From contig CAVQOB010000003.1 of NCBI GenBank assembly GCA_963714325.1, positions 1-64,000 on the forward strand: a stretch of DNA of 64,000 nt, written 5' to 3'. Below the pieces are notes generated by a model. That model did not search any database. It had not been told where the DNA came from and saw only the letters and a program-made list of their open reading frames with translations. The position numbers and the translations under genes were made by a program. The DNA is from CAVQOB01 sp963714325. GTDB lineage: Bacteria > Pseudomonadota > Alphaproteobacteria > Rhizobiales > Hyphomicrobiaceae. Shown in pieces: positions 45,410 through 54,642 of this stretch. How positions within the stretch are numbered: position 1 is the stretch's first letter; each line of letters opens with the position of its first letter.

Positions 45410-48294
45410 ATGCTTAAGGATTCGCACGCGATTGCCGGACCCGACGCGCCGGCACAAGACCCGTCGAAGCGACATGGCGCGAGCAAGACGGCGCGTGCGC
45501 GCGCCGTCTTCGACCGGCCGCCACAAGCGCAAGGCTGGAATACCACCGACGAGGACGAAATCGCGCTGCGCCGCTGGCGTGGGCGCACGGAGATCACCGC
45601 GCTCGAGGCGCTGGAGCCGAAGCAGCCGATCTTCGGGACGTTTCGCATCCGCTCGGAGAGCGGCAGCAGCTACGAGGTCGAGATCCGCAGTCTCGATCAG
45701 CGCCACAAATTCCTGCGGCTGCATCGATCACCGCGTCAACGGTCTCGGCACCTGCAAACATATCGAGGGTGTCCTTGCGGTGTTGCGCCGGCAGGATGCG
45801 GCGGCGTTCGATCGAGCAGCGCGATTGGCTGCCGGCAGTGCGCGCGTCGAGATTTTTCTCGATCGCCGCGAGGCGGCGCGCCCTGCGCTTGCCTGGCCCG
45901 CTGTCCGGCGCAAGCCTACGGGCGGCGCGCGACTGGCTTCGCCCCTTCTTGAAATCCAGCGGAGAACTCGACGTTGATCCTGGCAAGGTCGCCAAGCTCC
46001 TGGCTGCCTGGCCATCCGCGCCGGCACACGTGCGCCGCAGCATCCGCGTTTCCCGCCATATCAATCCATGGGTCGAGCGGGAACAGCGCCAGCGTTCGCG
46101 CGTCAAGGCGCGCGCGAAATTCCTCGGCGACGTCGAGCGCGGCAAGGCGAGCTTCGATCTCGTGAAGTTGCCGCTGCTGCCCTACCAGCGCGAAGGCATG
46201 CTGCACTTGGCCTTCGGCGAACGCGCGCTGTTGGCCGATGAGATGGGTCTCGGCAAGACCGTACAGGCGATCGCCGCCTGCGAGCTGCTGGCCCGCCGCA
46301 AAGGCATCACGAAGGTGCTGGTGGTCTGCCCGGCCTCGCTGAAGGCCGAGTGGGAGGAGCAGATCGCGCACTTCACCGATCGTCCCGCCAAATCCGTGTT
46401 CGGCCCGCGGGCGCAGCGATCTGGCCGCGTACAGCAATCCGAACTTCTTCAACATCGTCAACTACGAGCAGGTGCTCGTGGATGCCGAGGACATCAATCA
46501 AATCCTGGCGCCCGACGTCGTCATTCTCGACGAGGCGCAGCGCATCAAGAACTGGCAGACCAAGACGGCGCGGCGCGTGAAGCAACTGCGCTCCCCTATG
46601 CCTTCGTCCTGACCGGCACGCCGCTGGAAAACCGCATCGACGAACTCTATTCCATCGTCCAATACCTCGATCCGGAATTGTTTGGCCCGCTGTTTCGCTT
46701 CAACCGCGAGTTCTACGATCTCGACGAGCGCGGCCGGCCGGTCGACTACAAGAACCTTGGCGAGCTGCGCGATCGCGTCGCACCCATCATGTTGCGGCGG
46801 CGCAAGGCGGACGTGGAGAGCGAGCTGCCGGGCCGCACGGTCACGAACTATTTCGTGCCGATGGCCGAGGAGCAGCGGACCCGCTACGAGGAATACAAAG
46901 GTCAGGCCGCCCGCATCATCGCGATCGCGCAGCGCCGGCCGCTGCTGCCGAAGGAGTTCGAGCGGCTGCAGATGCTGCTCGCCTGCATGCGCATGATCTG
47001 CGACACGCCGGCGATCCTCGATCCGACCTGCCGCGTCAGTCCCAAGCTCGAGGAGCTGGAGCGCATCCTCGGCGATCTGCTGGAGGAGCCCGACCGCAAG
47101 GTGATCGTGTTCTCCGAGTGGGAAACCATGCTGGGGATGGTCCGCGAGCTGGCGGGCGAGATGGGCATCGAGGCGGCATGGCATACGGGCTCGGTGCCGC
47201 AGCAGCGCCGGCGCGCGGAGATCGTGCGCTTCAAGCAGGACCCCGCCTGCCGGCTGTTCCTGTCGACCGACAGCGGCAGCGTCGGCCTCAATCTGCAGGC
47301 GGCGAGCGCGGTCGTGAACGTCGATCTGCCGTGGAATCCGGCCAAGCTCGAGCAGCGCATCGCGCGGGCCTGGCGCAAAGGCCAGATGCGCGGCGTGACG
47401 GTCGTCAACCTCGTCTGCGAGGATTCGATCGAGCACGGCATGGTGCACCTGCTCGGCGCCAAGCAAGCCCTGGCGGATGGCGTGCTCGATGGCCAGGGCG
47501 ACCTCGCGACGCTCAAGATGCCGTCGGGACGTGGCGCCATGATCGAGCGCATGCAGGCGCTGATGCAGGCGGCCGAGACCGCCGCGAACCGCGCGTCGTG
47601 CGCGCACGCGCATCCCGCGCTGCCCGAGGAGACGATCGCCGCGCAACTGCAGCAAAGCCACGGCGAGCGCGCGTTGCTCGTCGAGGCGCGCCAGGGCAGC
47701 GATGGCCGGACGCGGGTGCTGGCCGTGCTCGACCTCGATCGCGACGCTCTCAAGGCCGAAACGCAGCGGCTCGCAGCGGCCGACGGCGGCGGCCCGGCGG
47801 TCGAGATCATCGACCGGGCAACCTGGATGACCCTGCGTCGGCTGCAGGCGAGCGGCATGATCCAGATCATGGATGGGGCCTCTCGCGTGTTGCATCGCGC
47901 GGCCGGGTTGGCCGACACGGAGGCGGAGGACGCGGCCAACGCGCTGAAAGTACGCATGGCAGCGCTTCGTGAACAAGCCGAGCGTGCGCTGCGGATGGCC
48001 CAAGTTCTGGCCGCTGGCGGTTTTCCCGAGGAGGCGCGGCCACTGTTGGCCAAGGCGATCGGACACGGGGCGGCCATCAAGCTTGCTGTGCTCGGCGAGC
48101 TGCCGGCTGACGTCACCTTGGCGACACCGGTACAGATCCGTGACCTCGTCGATCGCAAGGCTCTGCCCTTGCAAGCCATGGCGACGCTCGATGAATTGGC
48201 GGCAGCGTCAGGCACGCCGTCGGAGGCCGAGATCGAACGGCTTCTGAAGGCAACAGCCAATGTTGTGGCCGGTTGTGCCGAAGAAGCGGCCTGA
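45410..48294 (+). CDS. SWIM zinc-finger SNF2-family helicase, frameshifted
   Basis: Start at 45410 (MLKDSHAIAGPDAPAQDPSK). The N-terminus carries a SWIM-type finger (CGCIDHRVNGLGTCKHIEGV; C-x-C...C-x-H) reached by an indel near 45,710, with another near 45,900. The SNF2 motor has LLADEMGLGKTVQAIAACEL, VVILDEAQRIKNWQTKT (after an indel near 46,420), FVLTGTPLENRIDELY and LEQRIARAWRKGQMRGV. A helical C-terminal 300 residues (IERMQALMQAAETAANRASC) are not a known domain to me. About 960 residues. Likely an ATP-driven DNA translocase working with the divergent primase-helicase. Confidence 0.87.
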
Positions 48295-48329
48295 GGGACA
48301 TATGGATCGGGCGGACCGAAAAATATCCT

Positions 48330-48360
48330 TGCATTTTTAAAATGACATATTAAATATGCA
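48330..48360. promoter_or_regulatory. 31-bp palindrome before the second DUF4143 start codon
   Basis: Arms 48,330-48,344 (TGCATTTTTAAAATG) and 48,346-48,360 (CATATTAAATATGCA) match at 13 of 15 positions around a single A, ending three bases before the ATG. Geometry and the flanking CCTTGCA...ATGACAT...TGCATG frame match 35,600-35,630, while the inner arm sequence differs. Confidence 0.7.
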
Positions 48361-48363
48361 TGG

Positions 48364-49551
48364 ATGTTGAAACGCCGAATTGAAAACCAAGTGCGCGCCG
48401 ATCTCGAAGCACAAGCGGCTGTTGCCCTGCTCGGGCCACGGCAGGTCGGCAAAACCACGCTTGCGCTGGCACTGGGCGCGGCCGTCCCTTCCATCTATCT
48501 CGACCTCCAGGACCCCGCTGATCGCGACAAGCTCGCTGATCCCGTCCTCTATCTTCAGGCGCACGAAGACAAACTCGTGATCCTGGACGAAATCCAAAAC
48601 GCGCCGGAAATCTTCCGGACGCTTCGGGGCCTCATCGACAAAGGGCGACGCAACGGCCGCCGCACCGGCCGGTTCCTGATCCTCGGCTCTGCCTCGATCG
48701 AACTCTTGCGCCAGTCATCGGAAAGCTTGGCCGGCCGCATTGCTTATCGAGAACTCTCTCCTCTCGACATCACGGAAGCCGGACAGGCTAAGCAAGACTT
48801 GCTCTGGCTGCGCGGTGGCTTTCCGCAGAGTTTTCTCGCACGCGGCGATGCCAAGAGCTTGGACTGGCGTCGGGATTTTCTGAGAACCTACCTGACGCGC
48901 GATATTCCGGCGTTCGAACCGCGCATCCCCGCTGAAACTCTCCGCCGGCTCTGGACCATGTTGGCGCACGCGCAGGGCACGCAACTCAATGCGTCGCGTT
49001 TGGCGACAAATCTGAGCGTCAGTTCTCCGACCGTGTCCCGCTATATCGACCTGTTGGTTGACCTTCTTCTCGTTCGGCGACTTCAGCCGTTTCATGCCAA
49101 TCTTGGCAAGCGTTTGGTCAAGGCGCCCAAGACCTATGTGCGTGATAGCGGAGTCCTTCACGCGTTGCTGGCGATCCCAACGCGCGACGCGCTCCATGAT
49201 CAACCCATCGTTGGGTCAAGTTGGGAGGGCTTCGTCATTGAGACGCTGATCGCATGCGCGCCTGCGTGGACCTCGCCGTTCTACTATCGTACGGCCGCCG
49301 GCGCCGAGATCGACCTCCTGCTCGAACTGCCCGGCGGCAAGCTCTGGGCCATCGAGGTCAAGCGTAGTCTTTCACCCAAGGTTGAGCGTGGATTTCACGT
49401 CGCGTGTGATGATCTCAAGCCGGCGCGCCGTCTAGTCGTGTACGCAGGCGTTGAACGCGTGCCGCTGCCCAACAAAGTCGAGGCTATGGGGCTCCATGAC
49501 CTGGCCGCGGAACTCGTCGGCATGAGACGCTCGTCGATCGACCGTCGCTGA
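48364..49551 (+). CDS. AAA_14/DUF4143 ATP-binding protein
   Basis: Intact 395-residue paralogue of the gene at 35,634. Walker A is ALLGPRQVGKTTLALALG, Walker B KLVILDEIQNAPEIF, with FLILGSASIELLRQSSESLA. The DUF4143 part contains RDIPAFEPRIPAETLRRLWT, a winged-helix-like LATNLSVSSPTVSRYIDLLV, YVRDSGVLHALLAI and the nuclease-like TAAGAEIDLLLELPG...WAIEVKRSLSP. Such proteins are common on mobile elements and beside toxin-antitoxin genes, and the family's biological role is unresolved. It lies between the SNF2 gene and the AbiE pair, preceded by the palindrome. Confidence 0.92.
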   Translation: MLKRRIENQVRADLEAQAAVALLGPRQVGKTTLALALGAAVPSIYLDLQDPADRDKLADPVLYLQAHEDKLVILDEIQNAPEIFRTLRGLIDKGRRNGRRTGRFLILGSASIELLRQSSESLAGRIAYRELSPLDITEAGQAKQDLLWLRGGFPQSFLARGDAKSLDWRRDFLRTYLTRDIPAFEPRIPAETLRRLWTMLAHAQGTQLNASRLATNLSVSSPTVSRYIDLLVDLLLVRRLQPFHANLGKRLVKAPKTYVRDSGVLHALLAIPTRDALHDQPIVGSSWEGFVIETLIACAPAWTSPFYYRTAAGAEIDLLLELPGGKLWAIEVKRSLSPKVERGFHVACDDLKPARRLVVYAGVERVPLPNKVEAMGLHDLAAELVGMRRSSIDRR

Positions 49552-49684
49552 CGCTCAGCGGCGCTCCGTTCGACGTCATGACTGAGCGCTCGGCGCGGGA
49601 TTCATCGGTTGAAACATCCAGATTTTGATATGAATAGTCGGGCACGGAATTGACATATCATACGTTTTGTATCATTTTCCATCC

Positions 49685-50329
49685 ATGAATGCGAAACCTG
49701 AAGGCCAAAAAGAGCGCGCCGTCATGCTGCTCAGGCGGCAAGGCATGGTGCGTCTTTCGGAATTCGCCAAGGTCGGCATCACAGCTGCTACCATCTCGCG
49801 CATGAAGCAGAAGGGCGCAGTCGTTCAGCTTGGACGCGGGCTCTATCAGCTACCCGACGCGTCGATGGATGCTAACCACGCGCTGGCGCATGTCGCAAAG
49901 ATCGTTCCCGCTGGTGTGATCTGTCTCGTGTCCGCACTGGCGTTCCATGAACTCACCGACACGATCCCCCCGCGCATCTGGCTTGCGATTGGGAGCAAGG
50001 ATCGGAAGCCGAGCATCGTTCAGCCTGCGCTCCAGATCGTCCGCTTCGGCGAAAAAGTGCTGCGCACCGGTATCGGCAAGCACGTCATCGACGGCGTGAG
50101 CGTACAGATCACCAATCCCGCCAAGACTGTCGTCGATCTGTTCCGGTATCGCCAACGTGCAGGCCGGCGCTATCAAAAAAGTCCTGGCCTCAACCTCGCC
50201 CTCGAAGGCATGCGTGAGGCCCTGCGTCAGCGCAAGGCAACGCCGTCGGACATTGCTAAGTTTGCGCACGAAGCGGGCATCTGGAAGGCACTCCGGCCCT
50301 ACCTGGAGGCGATGACTGCCAATGCGTAG
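49685..50329 (+). CDS. abiEi: AbiEi-family antitoxin
   Basis: The start at 49685 (MNAKPEGQKERAVMLLRRQG) is preferred over the ATG at 49667, which sits in AT-rich promoter sequence. The N-terminal winged helix (MVRLSEFAKVGITAATISRM) binds the promoter. The C-terminal antitoxin domain includes LVSALAFHELTDTIPPRIWL and TNPAKTVVDLFRYRQRAG. About 214 residues. In the type IV AbiE system it represses its operon and counters the AbiEii nucleotidyltransferase without direct binding. It overlaps abiEii by 8 bp. Confidence 0.92.
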   Translation: MNAKPEGQKERAVMLLRRQGMVRLSEFAKVGITAATISRMKQKGAVVQLGRGLYQLPDASMDANHALAHVAKIVPAGVICLVSALAFHELTDTIPPRIWLAIGSKDRKPSIVQPALQIVRFGEKVLRTGIGKHVIDGVSVQITNPAKTVVDLFRYRQRAGRRYQKSPGLNLALEGMREALRQRKATPSDIAKFAHEAGIWKALRPYLEAMTANA

Positions 50330-51191
50330 TCCAGCCAATATGGGCGCGTCGGTGCGCGCGCGATTGCTCACGCTATCCAAAGACCGCAATCAGCCGTTTC
50401 AGTTGCTGCTCACGCGCTATGTCTTGGAGCGGCTGCTGTATCGGCTCAGCACCACCACCCATCGCGACCGGTTTGTGCTGAAAGGCGCGATGTTGATGAT
50501 AACCTGGTTCGATGATCCGTTTCGTCCCACTCAAGATCTCGACCTACTTGGCTTCGGTGATCTCGATCCCGGAGCTATGCTCACCGTGTTCCGGGAAATC
50601 TGCACCATCGAGGCAAACGATGGTGTCGCGTTCGATGTGCAGGCGCTGACGATTGATCGTGTCCGCGATGAACTCGAATATGGTGGCCTGCGTATCAAGA
50701 CCACCGCGGCGCTGGATGGCGCGCGGATCAGGGTGTTGATCGACATCGGTTTTGGCGATGCGGTCGAGCCAGGGCTGGATGAACTCGAAATGCCGGTACT
50801 GCTTGACTTGCCGTCGCCACGGCTGCGTGCATATCCGCAAGAAACCGTCATCGCCGAGAAGTTTCAAGCGATGGTTATTTTGGGCCGCGCCAACAGCCGG
50901 ATGAAGGATCTCTACGATATTTGGATGCTGTCGCGATGCTACGAATTTTCCGGCGACCGTTTGGCGCGCGCCATTGCGGCTACGTTTGAGCGGCGCAAGA
51001 CTCCGGTTCCCATAGAACTGCCGGACGCGCTCACGCAATCCTTTGCCGACGATCCGGCCAAACAACAGCAATGGATTTCATTCGTTGACAATGTCGCTGT
51101 GCAGCCGGGAGGGCTCGGCGATGTCATCAATGACCTGTCGGCTTTTCTCATGCCGCATTCGGTGGCGGCCAAACGGCTGGGAGACGTGTAG
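50322..51191 (+). CDS. abiEii: AbiEii-family nucleotidyltransferase toxin
   Basis: Intact 289-residue protein. The nucleotidyltransferase signature is present: RFVLKGAMLMITWFDDPFRP followed by TQDLDLLGFG, whose D-x-D coordinates metal, and later AYPQETVIAEKFQAMVILGR, with the conserved Lys/Glu. The family transfers nucleotides to tRNA or other targets to arrest growth on phage infection. Start codon lies inside the end of abiEi, so translation is coupled. The pair also stabilises mobile elements. Confidence 0.93.
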   Translation: MRSPANMGASVRARLLTLSKDRNQPFQLLLTRYVLERLLYRLSTTTHRDRFVLKGAMLMITWFDDPFRPTQDLDLLGFGDLDPGAMLTVFREICTIEANDGVAFDVQALTIDRVRDELEYGGLRIKTTAALDGARIRVLIDIGFGDAVEPGLDELEMPVLLDLPSPRLRAYPQETVIAEKFQAMVILGRANSRMKDLYDIWMLSRCYEFSGDRLARAIAATFERRKTPVPIELPDALTQSFADDPAKQQQWISFVDNVAVQPGGLGDVINDLSAFLMPHSVAAKRLGDV

Positions 51192-51258
51192 CCCGAGGAA
51201 TGCTTCCAAAAGACCGAAGTGCTCGAAGCCTTGGGGTTTGGCGCCTCGCTCGCAGGCC

Positions 51259-52584
51259 TCAAGGCGACGTTATGGACGCTGTGATCCTCGACGCAACGCC
51301 ACTCGTCTCTTCTGATCCACGCGCAACTTCCTCGCTCGCCGGCGTTGCGACGAGCCGCTCGACGTGCGAGGCCCATTTGTCCAAGGCGTTGCGAACCTGC
51401 GGCTGCATCCGCGCGTGATTGTAGTGTTGATTGCCGACGCCGGGCCGCGTGTGATTGAGCACGCGGTCGGCCACCTCGTCCGGCACGTCGTGCTCGCCGA
51501 GGAAGGTTCGTAGCGTTCTCCTGAGATCATGCGCTGTGATGTCGTCGGCTTCGAGGATCGTAGCACGCAATCGTCGCATGGCCTTCGAGACGGCTTCGCC
51601 GTGGATGTGGCCAGCGCGCGCGTCGTCGCGCGGACTTGGAAACACGAAGTCAGAGTCGCCGGCGAACGCTATGGCCTCGCGGATGAGTGTTACGGCGCTT
51701 CCAGACAACGGAACCAGATGTTCGCGTCCGTTCTTGGTGCGGCCATGGGCCAATTTGCCCTTGACGATCCGGTTGCCCGGCAAAGTCTACAGGGCCGCAT
51801 CGAGATTGAGTTCGTCGCGCCGCATGCCGGCGACTTCCGTCCGCCTCTGGCCGGTCAGGAGTATGATCCGCAGCAGGAACTGCATCGGTAACCCGATGGG
51901 CGCCCGATCCAACCCCACCCAGAATGACCGCACTTCGGCATCTGTCAAAACACGATGACGCACGCTGGGACCAGCCGCGGCTTTCGGGACCTTATACGCC
52001 GGATTCATGTCGACATATTCCTCGTCGACGGCCCAGGCGTAGATGCGGGACGCCATCGAGATCGCATGATCGGCGTGCACAAGCGCGCCGCGTGCGGCAA
52101 TCTTGTCGCGGACCTTCAGAATGAGATCGCGCTTCGTGACAGCGTCGGCCGCCATCCCTCCGATCGCGGGGCGCAAGTCGTTTTTGATCGAGCGCTCGTA
52201 TTCTCCAACCGCGCGAGGATTGAGCTTCATGCGGGCGTGCTTTTCCAGCCATTTGTCGGCGAGCACATCGAACGTTAGAGCGTCAATTTGTTCCGCGCGT
52301 TTGGCTTGTTTCTCGCCAGCCGGGTCTTCGCCGCGCGCGATACCTGCAAGTATAGCCAGAGCCTCCCGGCGCGCCATCTCCAAGGTCACCGCTGGATACG
52401 GTCCGATGGTGATCCGGCGCTTTTTGCCGTCGGGTTGACGCGAGTACAGGACACTCCAGGATTTGTCTCCCGCCGGCGTGATCCGGAGGACCAGTCCTTT
52501 GACCTCGCCATCGCGAAGCTCTTGACGACTGGCACTCGGCCGCAGAGTTTCAACCTGGCGCGCACTCGTGATCCGCTTTTGCAT
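51259..52584 (-). CDS. second P4-type tyrosine integrase, frameshifted
   Basis: The start at 52584 (MQKRITSARQVETLRPSASR) matches the usual opening. The longer upstream frame reads through a leader also present before the other integrase. The arm-binding domain (GLVLRITPAGDKSWSVLYSR) is followed by the SAM-like core and LLTGQRRTEVAGMRRDELNL (first Arg). After an indel near 51,785 come AHDLRRTLRTFLGEHDVPDE, RVLNHTRPG and NQHYNHARMQPQVRNAL (Tyr). About 440 residues. The start lies 197 bp from a tRNA-Arg 3' fragment, the likely attachment site. Confidence 0.9.
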
Positions 52585-52780
52585 AGGGTCAAACACCGCT
52601 TTGATTTTAAATTTGCATGGTTCTGGGGTTCCCGTGGGGTTCCCAAAATGCACAGATTGCACTGCAGCGCAGCAGCCCAACCTGGATTAACAACTGCTTA
52701 AATATGCATCTAAAACAACATCTTGCATAGTCCAAGGAGATGCGGAGAAATCCTAGGAAAATCGCCCCAAACGTTTCTAC

Positions 52781-52821
52781 AAATCTGGGGGTCGGAGGTT
52801 CAAATCCTTCCGGGCGCGCCA
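52781..52821 (+). other. tRNA-Arg 3' fragment, probable attachment site
   Basis: From about AATCTGGGGGTC the sequence is the 3' half of a tRNA: variable region, T-arm (GGAGG-TTCAAAT-CCTTC), acceptor strand CGGGCGC, discriminator G and encoded CCA. The acceptor CGGGCGC-GCCA and the AATCTG 3' anticodon strand fit tRNA-Arg (UCU or CCU). The upstream bases do not form a D-arm or a paired anticodon stem, so this is not a functional tRNA. It sits next to the integrase start as an att site left by integration. Confidence 0.75.
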
Positions 52822-52981
52822 ATAAAATCAATGAGTTAGCTGATTTCAAAATTTTCCCAAAAGCCCTCCGTGTCTATCCGGTGTCTATAGAAGACGGTTC
52901 TACTGGGCTCTGGTAGGTGCGCGCAGGCTTCCAATTGGCGCAATCCGTCACTTTGGAATTTTGCCGCCACTGAGACTTTTT

Positions 52982-53266
52982 TCACCGGATATCGCCATCG
53001 CGCGCAGCCATGCGTTCGGCGATCCAAGCCTCGATTTCGGTCAACAGCCCAGCGACCCGGTTTGGCCCCAATCGGACACGGCGTCGGAACGGACCGCACT
53101 TCTCCAACCGCAGACTATGCGGCGGCCGAAATGGAATTATCATGTGCATTTCCCGGCGCGCGATGAGGCACTTTAGGCTCACGGGACCCGAAGGACGATT
53201 GGGTCCAGCAAGACACGTGTCGGCGACGCTCGTGGAGTCCTCATTGCGTTTCACATTGGCCATCAT
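52982..53266 (-). CDS. AlpA-family DNA-binding protein, copy 1
   Basis: About 94 residues (start 53266 or 53263). The AlpA-type helix-turn-helix is MHMIIPFRPPHSLRLEKCGP followed by FRRRVRLGPNRVAGLLTEIE and AWIAERMAARDGD. It is closely related to the copy at 54,643. Compared with that copy it lacks the conserved Trp of VAWL (here VAGL) and has Cys in place of a Lys next to the recognition helix, so it may be a decaying duplicate. AlpA proteins activate excision or element genes. Confidence 0.65.
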   Translation of the reverse strand: MMANVKRNEDSTSVADTCLAGPNRPSGPVSLKCLIARREMHMIIPFRPPHSLRLEKCGPFRRRVRLGPNRVAGLLTEIEAWIAERMAARDGDIR

Positions 53267-53376
53267 GGCGCGCTGGCCCTCAATCGCCATTCAGCGACAC
53301 CACGAGGGAGCTACTGTCTTCCATCTATTTTTTTACGGGCGCCAGCCACGTGGGGCGCCACGGTTCCGGCGCAAGG

Positions 53377-53886
53377 TTACGGGCTTGGCACCACGCTCGC
53401 TCTGAGATCAGGGAGTGTGACAAGCAACGTCATCGGTGCCAGCGGCGACGGTGACATGCCGACCGCCAGATAGAAGGCCTTGGCGTCATCGGAAATCGCA
53501 TCCACCAGAAGGCCGCGCACACCGATGATGTCGGCCGCCTGTAAAACGCGCAGTCCCGCATCGCGGAACAACGATCGTCCTACTCCTTTGCCATGCCAGC
53601 GCCGATCAATGGCCAAGCGTCCGAGCACAACGACTGGGATCGGGTCCGGCATGTTGCGGCGAAATTTCCCGGGTGCAGCAGCCATCGCCACCGCTCCTGC
53701 TGCCAGAGCGTAGTAGGCAACAACAGTCGCCCGCTCAGTGACCACGTAGGTGTGCGACGCACCCTGCGCGGCATTGTGGCGCGCGCGTCGTTTCAACCAG
53801 TCATCCAGCGGCGGCACACCGCAGTCGAAGGCGTCGAGGTCGTGCGTGGCGTCCAGGCGCGTGGGGGCTGAAAGCGCCATCGGCAA
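53377..53886 (-). CDS. GNAT acetyltransferase toxin (TacT-like)
   Basis: Intact, about 169 residues. It opens LDATHDLDAFDCGVPPLDDW, the usual N-terminus of TacT-type toxins (F-C---LDxWL), and its acetyl-CoA loop is VVLGRLAIDRRWHGKGVGRS. The late AKAFYLAVGMSPSPLAPMTL is conserved in the family. TacT toxins acetylate aminoacyl-tRNA and stop translation. The gene follows the DUF1778 antitoxin gene directly (stop and start adjacent), as in known TacAT operons. Confidence 0.88.
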   Translation of the reverse strand: MPMALSAPTRLDATHDLDAFDCGVPPLDDWLKRRARHNAAQGASHTYVVTERATVVAYYALAAGAVAMAAAPGKFRRNMPDPIPVVVLGRLAIDRRWHGKGVGRSLFRDAGLRVLQAADIIGVRGLLVDAISDDAKAFYLAVGMSPSPLAPMTLLVTLPDLRASVVPSP

Positions 53887-54207
53887 TTACTTGGCTCCAG
53901 GTTGCACGCGACCCTTGGTCGCCTTCCACGGCGGTGTTGCCAGCATCGCACGGCGCAGAGCGTCGTTAGGGTGCGGCGGGGAATCGAGGGCCGCCTCGAA
54001 CTTGGCGAACGTCTCGGCATCAACGGTAAACAGGGTGCGCTCCGTCAAGGCATCGACGGCTGCACGGCGTGCCGCTTCGAGCACGAAATCCGTGCGGGTC
54101 TTGCCGGTCAGTTCGGCGGCGCGGTCGATCAGACCGCGCTCGTCCGGCTTGATGCGGATGTTGAGCGTATCGCGGCGTGCGGAACGGGTCTGGGCAGATG
54201 CGGGCAT
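53887..54207 (-). CDS. DUF1778 antitoxin (TacA-like)
   Basis: A 106-residue protein with a ribbon-helix-helix N-terminus (RRDTLNIRIKPDERGLIDRA, GKTRTDFVLEAARRAAVDAL) and a C-terminal toxin-neutralising tail (FDSPPHPNDALRR-type ALDSPPHPNDALRRAMLATP). It precedes the GNAT toxin and probably represses the shared promoter. Upstream, CGTAAC and ATTACG half-sites (around 54,255-54,273) may be its operator. Confidence 0.88.
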   Translation of the reverse strand: MPASAQTRSARRDTLNIRIKPDERGLIDRAAELTGKTRTDFVLEAARRAAVDALTERTLFTVDAETFAKFEAALDSPPHPNDALRRAMLATPPWKATKGRVQPGAK

Positions 54208-54642
54208 GGTGGCCTCTGGACTTTTTTGTCGATGATTTCAATCGTTATCACATCGTAACGTCAATGTCATTACGTTTGCTGCATGCCTCTGATGGGTCTC
54301 GTTCAACAGTCGTTCGAGCCTGTCGTCGATAGGCGTCACGTGGAGGTCCGACCAATCGTCAAAATCCACGGGACCATCGGCTGCCGATGACCAGATGCGA
54401 CGATTTTTCAGCGAGGTTTCAATCGTGATTAGCTTCGACTTCAAACTGGCGATTGGGTTTGGAGGTTCACGCTTTCTCGCCCCAATCCAATCAAACGCTC
54501 AACGCTTTTCAAGTTTCGTTTGCAAACGTTCCCTACCACTCCAGAACCATTTCAATCGGTCTTTTCGGGTTCTGGCAGATGCTCGCCGGCGCTCAATCCC
54601 GCCCTCGGCCGACTTGAAATTTCGCAGCCATGGAGACCTGGC
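54208..54642. other. 435-bp stretch with no confident gene
   Basis: Lies between the two copies of the AlpA-type gene, beside the TacA start. A leftward 68-residue ORF (54,444-54,238, MKSKLITIETSLKNRRIWSS) has plausible composition but no known motif and would read into the antitoxin promoter. Sequence near 54,480-54,560 is AT-richer. Nothing else was seen. Confidence 0.35.

Noticed and set aside
46498..48494. Long leftward ORFs of 558 and 530 codons
   Set aside because: They lie wholly antisense to the conserved SNF2 helicase, have arginine/histidine-rich or serine-rich shadow composition, and show no domain.
52740..52821. A complete tRNA-Arg gene
   Set aside because: The T-arm and acceptor strand are perfect, but the upstream bases form no D-arm, no 5' acceptor strand and no paired anticodon stem.
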